49,609 nt of DNA from an archaeon (GTDB taxonomy: Archaea; Nanobdellota; Nanobdellia; Pacearchaeales; GW2011-AR1), in the NCBI GenBank assembly GCA_018651925.1, contig JABIDC010000002.1, forward strand, positions 1-49,609, in the 5' to 3' direction. Below the pieces are notes generated by a model that was not told the DNA's origin, made no database searches, and saw only the letters and a list, made by a program, of their open reading frames with translations. Made by a program: the position numbers and the translations under genes. This document shows, piece after piece, positions 43,998-49,609 of the stretch; within the stretch, counting starts at the first letter, position 1; each line of letters begins with the position of its first letter.

Positions 43998-45173
43998 ATG
44001 AAAAAATTATTGGCAATTCCAAATGATCCCACTTCTGCGTATTTTCGTAGTTCTAGAGAAGATTTTTTGGGAGAATTTAATCCCAAGTATGATGGTTCGC
44101 GTAGATTTGATGAAGTTCGTTTTCTGAATTGGAGAGATGAAAAAGATACCTCTTTTCAAGGTGTTGATTCAAAAGCTTTTTTGAAAGATAAGTCTCTTGT
44201 AGAAAAATTGTACAGGGGTTTAACGAATTTGGAAATTCCTTTTGATTCAGAAGAGGGTTCTTTTAGTGCTCTTTTTGAAGTTGAAGCAGATCTTGTGAGA
44301 AAATTTGTCTCTGAATATAATCCCGATTTGATTCGTGCATTTAATACCCATTTTGCAGTGGAATTAGGAATTTTGGCTAGAAGATATTCTGGTGCTCCTT
44401 TGATGGTTAGTGGCCATGATCCCACAAGGTTGACTCCTGCGATTGCAGGTGTTGATGCAATGGTTTGCGAATCTTATGAGTTAAGGAATTTATGCCTTGA
44501 AGAATTTGGGGTTAATCCTCAAGATATTTCTGTTATTCATAATGGGATTGATTTAGATTTTTTTTCTCCTCGGTCGACAAGTTCAATTGCTGAATATGTT
44601 CCGGCGGAGTTTTTGGACGCTCCTTACAAAGTTTTTAGTTCTAGTAGGTTGGTTAAGGGAAAGAATATTGAGACCTTAATGAAATCTTTAGCTCTTGTCA
44701 AGGATGAATTGCCTGGGTTAGTTCATTTGCATTTGGGTGCAGCGGGGAGTCAGCCAGAGAAGGCTGCTGAAATTATGGATTTGAGAGGAGAACTTGGTTT
44801 GGAGAGCACTTCTCATTTTCTTGGAGCAAAACAAAAGAAGGAATTACCTTTTTATTATTCTTGGGCAGATGTTTTTGTTCTTCCAACTCTTTGGGAAGGA
44901 TTAAGTCGTGTTATGAGGGAATCTTTGGCTTGTGGGACTCCTGTAATCACAACTAATTATGGTTCTTCTGCGGAGATTGTTCAAACAGGATTTAATGGGG
45001 TGGGAGTAGATCCAATGAATGAGGAAGAAATTGCAGAAGCAATACTAGAAACGCTTAAAGATGATATTTTTCGTAAGAAACTTTCAAATAATTCTCGTCC
45101 TAGTGTTGAGAAATATTCTTTACCCTTATCAATGGAACTTTACTCGAAGTTATATGCGGAGTTATCAAGATAA
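43998..45173 (+). CDS. Family 4 (GT-B) glycosyltransferase
   Basis: VIHNGIDLDFFSP; SSRLVKGKNIETLMKSLALV; FVLPTLWEGLSRVMRESLACGTPVITTNYGSSAEIV. Confidence 0.9.
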   Translation: MKKLLAIPNDPTSAYFRSSREDFLGEFNPKYDGSRRFDEVRFLNWRDEKDTSFQGVDSKAFLKDKSLVEKLYRGLTNLEIPFDSEEGSFSALFEVEADLVRKFVSEYNPDLIRAFNTHFAVELGILARRYSGAPLMVSGHDPTRLTPAIAGVDAMVCESYELRNLCLEEFGVNPQDISVIHNGIDLDFFSPRSTSSIAEYVPAEFLDAPYKVFSSSRLVKGKNIETLMKSLALVKDELPGLVHLHLGAAGSQPEKAAEIMDLRGELGLESTSHFLGAKQKKELPFYYSWADVFVLPTLWEGLSRVMRESLACGTPVITTNYGSSAEIVQTGFNGVGVDPMNEEEIAEAILETLKDDIFRKKLSNNSRPSVEKYSLPLSMELYSKLYAELSR

Positions 45174-45174
45174 A

Positions 45175-45723
45175 ATGGTTTTTGTTTCTGAGTATGACGT
45201 TAGGTGTCAATTGATTTTAACTAATTTTTTTAAGCAAAGATTTTTAGAAGGTTCTTTTGAAGAAAAGGGTGTTTATGAGATTCGTTCCGAGGTTGATTCT
45301 TTTGATTTGGAAGAAGTGGATTATTATTCTCAATTTGTTGGTTGGAATATTCCTCGGTATGGAGAATTTAGTTGGACAAAACAAGAAGTTTCTCTTGATG
45401 AAATTGGTTCTTGGCCGGGAATGCAAGGATTGCCTTTTGAATTTACTAGGGGAAGTATTTCTGAACTTTCAGATAAGATTGGTTTACCTTTTAGTGCAGA
45501 GATTCCTATTAATTTGAAAAGAAATTTACTTGGGATTATTGAAAGGTTGGATTTTACCATGCAGAATTTCTTACCAATTCTTTTACCGGGGGGGCATATT
45601 CGGGAAAGAGATCCTTTGGCTAAAAGATTAGATTATGATTGTTGGGATGGAAACACTCGTTTATTAGCATATTCTTTGTCTGGAATTGATAATGTGTTGG
45701 CATATGTTTCAAAAGAAAAATAG
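45175..45723 (+). CDS. Hypothetical protein linked to glycosyltransferases
   Basis: Start MVFVSEYDVRCQ directly after the GT4 stop; track start 45061 overlaps the GT. Confidence 0.6.
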   Translation: MVFVSEYDVRCQLILTNFFKQRFLEGSFEEKGVYEIRSEVDSFDLEEVDYYSQFVGWNIPRYGEFSWTKQEVSLDEIGSWPGMQGLPFEFTRGSISELSDKIGLPFSAEIPINLKRNLLGIIERLDFTMQNFLPILLPGGHIRERDPLAKRLDYDCWDGNTRLLAYSLSGIDNVLAYVSKEK

Positions 45724-45765
45724 CTTTTTTCTATAAATTTTTTAATAGGAAGTTATTAATTAGAA

Positions 45766-46590
45766 TTATTCTTTGTTTCTTAGTTCCATCAATTTTTTTT
45801 CGTCTTCAATCATTCTTTGTTTTATTTTGTCAATTTCTATTTGTTTTGGAGATTTCTCTTTTTGTTCTTTTAATTTTCTAACTTTTTCTTGTAATTCTTT
45901 TAAGTTTTCTTCTGCTTCTTTTAGTTCATCTCCAGTTTTCTTTTTTTCTTCATCTTCTTCTTTTTTCTTGTCGCTTAGCTTAGTAATCTTTATTTCATTT
46001 CCTTTTTTGGATTTCTTTTTCTTTTTCTTCTTTACAAAAAATGTTCCCCCAATTCCTAAGATAATTGCAATGGCCACAATCCAAGTAAGGGAGTTTGAAA
46101 TAAGATTCTCTGAAATTGCGAATCCAGTAATAGATGAATTTTGTTCTTCGTTTGAAACATTTGAGATAATTTCTGTTTCATTTAATTCTATAATTGTTTC
46201 ATTTTCGGGAATATCTGTTATGTTAAGCTTTTCAGGGTTTTGTAATGCGGGAATTCCTTCTGGAAGCAGTTCGATATAAATTGGTTTTCCTGCAATTTGT
46301 TCTTTTAAGATTTTTGCAGGCATAATCATTTTGTCGTTTTTATGTGCAGTAGCCATTATTTTGTAATATTGTGCACTAGAAGAGAAGATGATTTCCACAT
46401 CCCCGTATTTATCTGCTTGTTTTGAAACTCGGTCTAATAATTCTGGCTTTGCCATTGTTGAATCAAAGAAGCTTACTTGAACTTCTGCATTTGCAACGGT
46501 CTTTATTGTAACTTCTATGCTTTCAACAGCATTTACATTTGCCAATAAAATTAGTGCAATCAGAAATCCAAATAGTAATTTACCTCTCAT
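45766..46590 (-). CDS. Membrane protein with signal peptide, TM, poly-Lys stop-transfer and cytoplasmic coiled coil
   Basis: ITGFAISENLISNSLTWIVAIAIILGIGGTFFVKKKKKKKSKKG; heptad-rich tail. Confidence 0.7.
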   Translation of the reverse strand: MRGKLLFGFLIALILLANVNAVESIEVTIKTVANAEVQVSFFDSTMAKPELLDRVSKQADKYGDVEIIFSSSAQYYKIMATAHKNDKMIMPAKILKEQIAGKPIYIELLPEGIPALQNPEKLNITDIPENETIIELNETEIISNVSNEEQNSSITGFAISENLISNSLTWIVAIAIILGIGGTFFVKKKKKKKSKKGNEIKITKLSDKKKEEDEEKKKTGDELKEAEENLKELQEKVRKLKEQKEKSPKQIEIDKIKQRMIEDEKKLMELRNKE

Positions 46591-46677
46591 CTTAAATTAA
46601 ATATATTTTTTTGCTTTATAAAATTTTTTGTCCGGGAGTTGGATAATGTTTTTAAGGGAATCTGATTAGGATTCTTA

Positions 46678-48540
46678 ATGGAGGAGATATTTGAACAAGA
46701 AAAAGAGTATTTATTTGTATTAAAAGCATTAAATGAGCTCCCTTTCCCTGTTGGACGAAAACTTCTGGGAGATTTCTTAATGGGAGATATGACAAATAAA
46801 TCTATTTTAAAAAATAATTTGTATGATTTACATAATTTTTCTGAATTGAGACATTTGTCTCCTGGGAAAATCGAGGGACTGATTGAGGAATTAAGTAGAA
46901 AAGGATTAATTGAGTATTCAAGTTCAACATACAACAAATTCATTAAAGTTTTAGGAATAACAAGAAAGGGGGAGGATGAATTAATTAATCCTACAATGAA
47001 TGAGAAAAAGATCTCTTCAAATTATGAGGAAGTTGAAACTAAAATTACTTCGGAAGATTTGGAAAAAATTAAAGATTATGATGATTTTCTTGGTAATCTT
47101 AATTTAGAACAAAGAAAAGCCGTAGTGTCAAATCATAATAAAATTCTTTGTATTGCTGGAGCTGGGTCTGGAAAAACAACTGTTTTAACGAAGAGGGTTG
47201 AGTTTTTAGTTAAAGAAAAAAATGTAGCGCCTGAAAAGATTCTTGCAATTACTTTTACCCGGAAGGCGAGAACTGAAATGAAAGAGAGATTAAAGATTTT
47301 GGAAGTGCCAGTAAAGATTGAGACATTTAATTCATTTTGTGAGAAGATTTTAATTCGTAATTCAGATGAAATTTATGGGAGGAAATTTAGGGTCGCAAAT
47401 TATCAAGATAGGCTTTTGGCAATTTCCGAGGCTTTAATGAGTTTAAATGTTAGTTTAGAGGATGCAATTATGGATTATTTTAGTGAATCTCAAAGAAAGA
47501 ATAAATCTGGTTACCAATTGCAAAATATGTTCATGAATGATTGTTTTTCGGTTTTGGAATTTTATAAGGCGACAAGAAAAAAATTAGAAGATTTTTCTAA
47601 AGGAGTTAAGCCTAAGGATTTTTTAAATGCTAAAAGAATTTATGAAATTGTGCAGTTCTTAGAGATTTATATGCGAGAAAAAGGTTTGAGAACATATAGT
47701 GATCAGATTAATGATATTTTAGATTATTTCAAAGGTAAAAAGGAAGTGATTCCAGAATTTACTCATGTGTTAGTTGATGAATATCAGGATGTTAATTCTT
47801 CTCAAGTTGAATTATTAGATTTATTAGATTCGAAGAATTATTTTTTTGTGGGAGATCCTAGACAATCTATTTTTGGATGGAGAGGAAGTCAAGTTAATTA
47901 CATTTTAGATTTAATGAAGAAAGAATCTGTAGAGGTTATTAATTTAAAGAAAAATTATCGAAGTAATTCTCATCTTGTTCAATTGATGAATGAATCAATT
48001 AGAGAATTAAAAATGGGGGATTTGGAATCTAATTTTGAAGGAGTTAAACAAATTAGTCTTTGTAATTTTGGAGATGAAAGAGTTGAATTTGATTTTGTTT
48101 CAAAAAAGATTTTACTTTCAACAGTTCCAAGAAAGGATATTTTTATTTTAGCTAGGACAAATCGTCAATTATCTGAAATTTCTTTGGAGTTGCATAAAAA
48201 AAGAATTCCTCATGTTTTAAGAAATGATGAACATAAATCTGCAGAGGCGAAAGAAGGAGAAGTGACTTTAGCAACAATCCATTCAATTAAAGGTTTGGAA
48301 TCAGAAGAAGTTTATGTTCTTGGATGCACAAAAAATAATTTTCCTTCACGGGCAGTTGAAAATCCAATCATGGAATTAATTAAGATGTATGAATATGACC
48401 AAGAAGAAGAAGAGAGAAGACTTTTCTATGTTGCAATTAGTCGAGCAAAAAATAAACTTATTATGACTTATAGTGGGAAAGATCATACTTATTTTATTAC
48501 CGATAAAATGAAAGAGTTGATTACCGAAGTTAATTATTAG
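46678..48540 (+). CDS. UvrD/Rep-type SF1 helicase with N-terminal winged-helix-like extension
   Basis: LNLEQRKAVVSNHNKILCIAGAGSGKTTVL; LVDEYQDVN; VGDPRQSIFGWRGS; LATIHSIKGLESEEVYV; RRLFYVAISRAK. Confidence 0.9.
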   Translation: MEEIFEQEKEYLFVLKALNELPFPVGRKLLGDFLMGDMTNKSILKNNLYDLHNFSELRHLSPGKIEGLIEELSRKGLIEYSSSTYNKFIKVLGITRKGEDELINPTMNEKKISSNYEEVETKITSEDLEKIKDYDDFLGNLNLEQRKAVVSNHNKILCIAGAGSGKTTVLTKRVEFLVKEKNVAPEKILAITFTRKARTEMKERLKILEVPVKIETFNSFCEKILIRNSDEIYGRKFRVANYQDRLLAISEALMSLNVSLEDAIMDYFSESQRKNKSGYQLQNMFMNDCFSVLEFYKATRKKLEDFSKGVKPKDFLNAKRIYEIVQFLEIYMREKGLRTYSDQINDILDYFKGKKEVIPEFTHVLVDEYQDVNSSQVELLDLLDSKNYFFVGDPRQSIFGWRGSQVNYILDLMKKESVEVINLKKNYRSNSHLVQLMNESIRELKMGDLESNFEGVKQISLCNFGDERVEFDFVSKKILLSTVPRKDIFILARTNRQLSEISLELHKKRIPHVLRNDEHKSAEAKEGEVTLATIHSIKGLESEEVYVLGCTKNNFPSRAVENPIMELIKMYEYDQEEEERRLFYVAISRAKNKLIMTYSGKDHTYFITDKMKELITEVNY

Positions 48541-48618
48541 TATTTTTGTTTTTTCGAACATATTCGTATAAGCTTATATTAGGAATTTTGAGCATTAATT
48601 TGTAAATAGGTGTTATAA

Positions 48619-49609
48619 ATGAATAAATTTTTGATTGTATTCGGATTAGTTTTTTTTAATTTGATTATTGTTTCTGCAACTCCGGTTTTGTTGAGTGATC
48701 AAGGTACAGATATAAAAGTTATTTCTACTGGAAATTTGGTTGATGGAGGGAATCTAACAATTTTAATTTATGAATCTTCTTCTGGAGGTTCTGCAATTTA
48801 TAGTAAAACTTTTGTAAATAATATTACAAATGGTTCTTGGAATGTCATGATTAATCCAGATTTGGAATTTGGAGAATTTTATTGGAAGGATTATGAAATT
48901 AATTCAGATAATTTGAATTTTTCTGGAAATGATCGGTTAAGATTTCAATCTCCTTTGGGATTGATTAATAATGTTAGTCTAATAAATTTTTCATTGATTG
49001 ATTCTTGTGCTGCTGGTAGCTCGATAAGACAAATTAACGAAAATGGTTCTGTGATTTGTGAGACAGATGATTCTGGGGGTGGGGGAAGCCAATGGTCTAT
49101 TGCTGGAAGTAAATATTTGTATAATAATTCTGGAGTTTTAGATGTTAATGAAACGGTTTTGAATGATACGATTGATTTGAGAGCTTCCGGGTTCAATGTT
49201 AATTCTTCTGTTTATTCTAATTCAACAACTTGGTGGTCTTCTGTGTCTTCTTGGTTATCTGGATGGTTTGTGAATAATGGGGGAGTTTTGGAATTTAATG
49301 AAACTAAATTAAATGAAACAATTGATGCAAGGGCAGGAGGAGATAATGAAAGTTGGAATGAGAGTTATGCTGATACTAAATATCTTCAGTCTTATACAGA
49401 AATTGATCCTTTATGGTCTGATAATTTTACAAAATATAATGCAACTTGGTCTTCAACTTACAACTCAACTTATAATTCTTATAATTCATCAGGATTGATA
49501 ATTAATTGGTCTGGAGATTATTTGACTTTGTCAGAATTATTAAATTTCAATTATTATAATTCTACAGATTTTAATATTAGTAATTACCTTTTAATTTCAA
49601 ATTGGAATG
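48619..49609 (+). CDS. Secreted, sequon-rich surface/fibre-like protein, 3'-truncated by window edge
   Basis: MNKFLIVFGLVFFNLIIVSATPVLLSDQ...; CAAGSSIRQINENGSVICETD; dense N-x-S/T; no stop to window end. Confidence 0.8.
   Translation, partial: MNKFLIVFGLVFFNLIIVSATPVLLSDQGTDIKVISTGNLVDGGNLTILIYESSSGGSAIYSKTFVNNITNGSWNVMINPDLEFGEFYWKDYEINSDNLNFSGNDRLRFQSPLGLINNVSLINFSLIDSCAAGSSIRQINENGSVICETDDSGGGGSQWSIAGSKYLYNNSGVLDVNETVLNDTIDLRASGFNVNSSVYSNSTTWWSSVSSWLSGWFVNNGGVLEFNETKLNETIDARAGGDNESWNESYADTKYLQSYTEIDPLWSDNFTKYNATWSSTYNSTYNSYNSSGLIINWSGDYLTLSELLNFNYYNSTDFNISNYLLISNWN

Noticed and set aside
45773-46279. 168-aa plus-strand ORF (Ser/Phe-rich)
   Set aside because: Antisense shadow of the Lys/Glu-rich coiled coil of 45766-46590; low-complexity.

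Overview
AT-rich, gene-dense archaeal chromosomal segment. The content (RFC large/small, eukaryote-type TrpRS/ThrRS/PheST, Rpp30, Elp3, an L41e-like micro-ORF, many small membrane or surface proteins) fits a DPANN-type archaeon, probably Pacearchaeota/Woesearchaeota-like; the lineage is inferred. No rRNA operon, CRISPR array, transposase or prophage was recognised. About half the window is information processing and tRNA modification. The rest is cell-surface genes: two giant paralogous MopE-motif proteins, LamG/pilin-like, dockerin-bearing and sequon-rich proteins, and glycosyltransferases. The ORF track misses a ferredoxin (27475-27648 -), an L41e-like protein (11265-11381 -), a partial surface gene at the right edge (48619-end) and three tRNAs (Glu-CTC with a ~116-nt intron, Gln-CTG, Thr-GGT). 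A very regular promoter rule holds: a TTTATAAA-like box ends about 22 nt before the start codon in about 20 genes, which implies mostly leaderless mRNAs and lets several start codons be corrected. The most unusual observation is that two of the three tRNA genes (Glu and Thr) carry an exact 14-nt direct repeat of their own 5' end 103 or 82 nt upstream. In both, the TATA box sits at the upstream copy, so each pre-tRNA would carry a structured 68-89 nt leader between promoter and tRNA. One leader contains a 41-nt stem-loop element that recurs, with compensatory stem changes, at two other places in the window. Everything is from reading the sequence; no search or folding was run.
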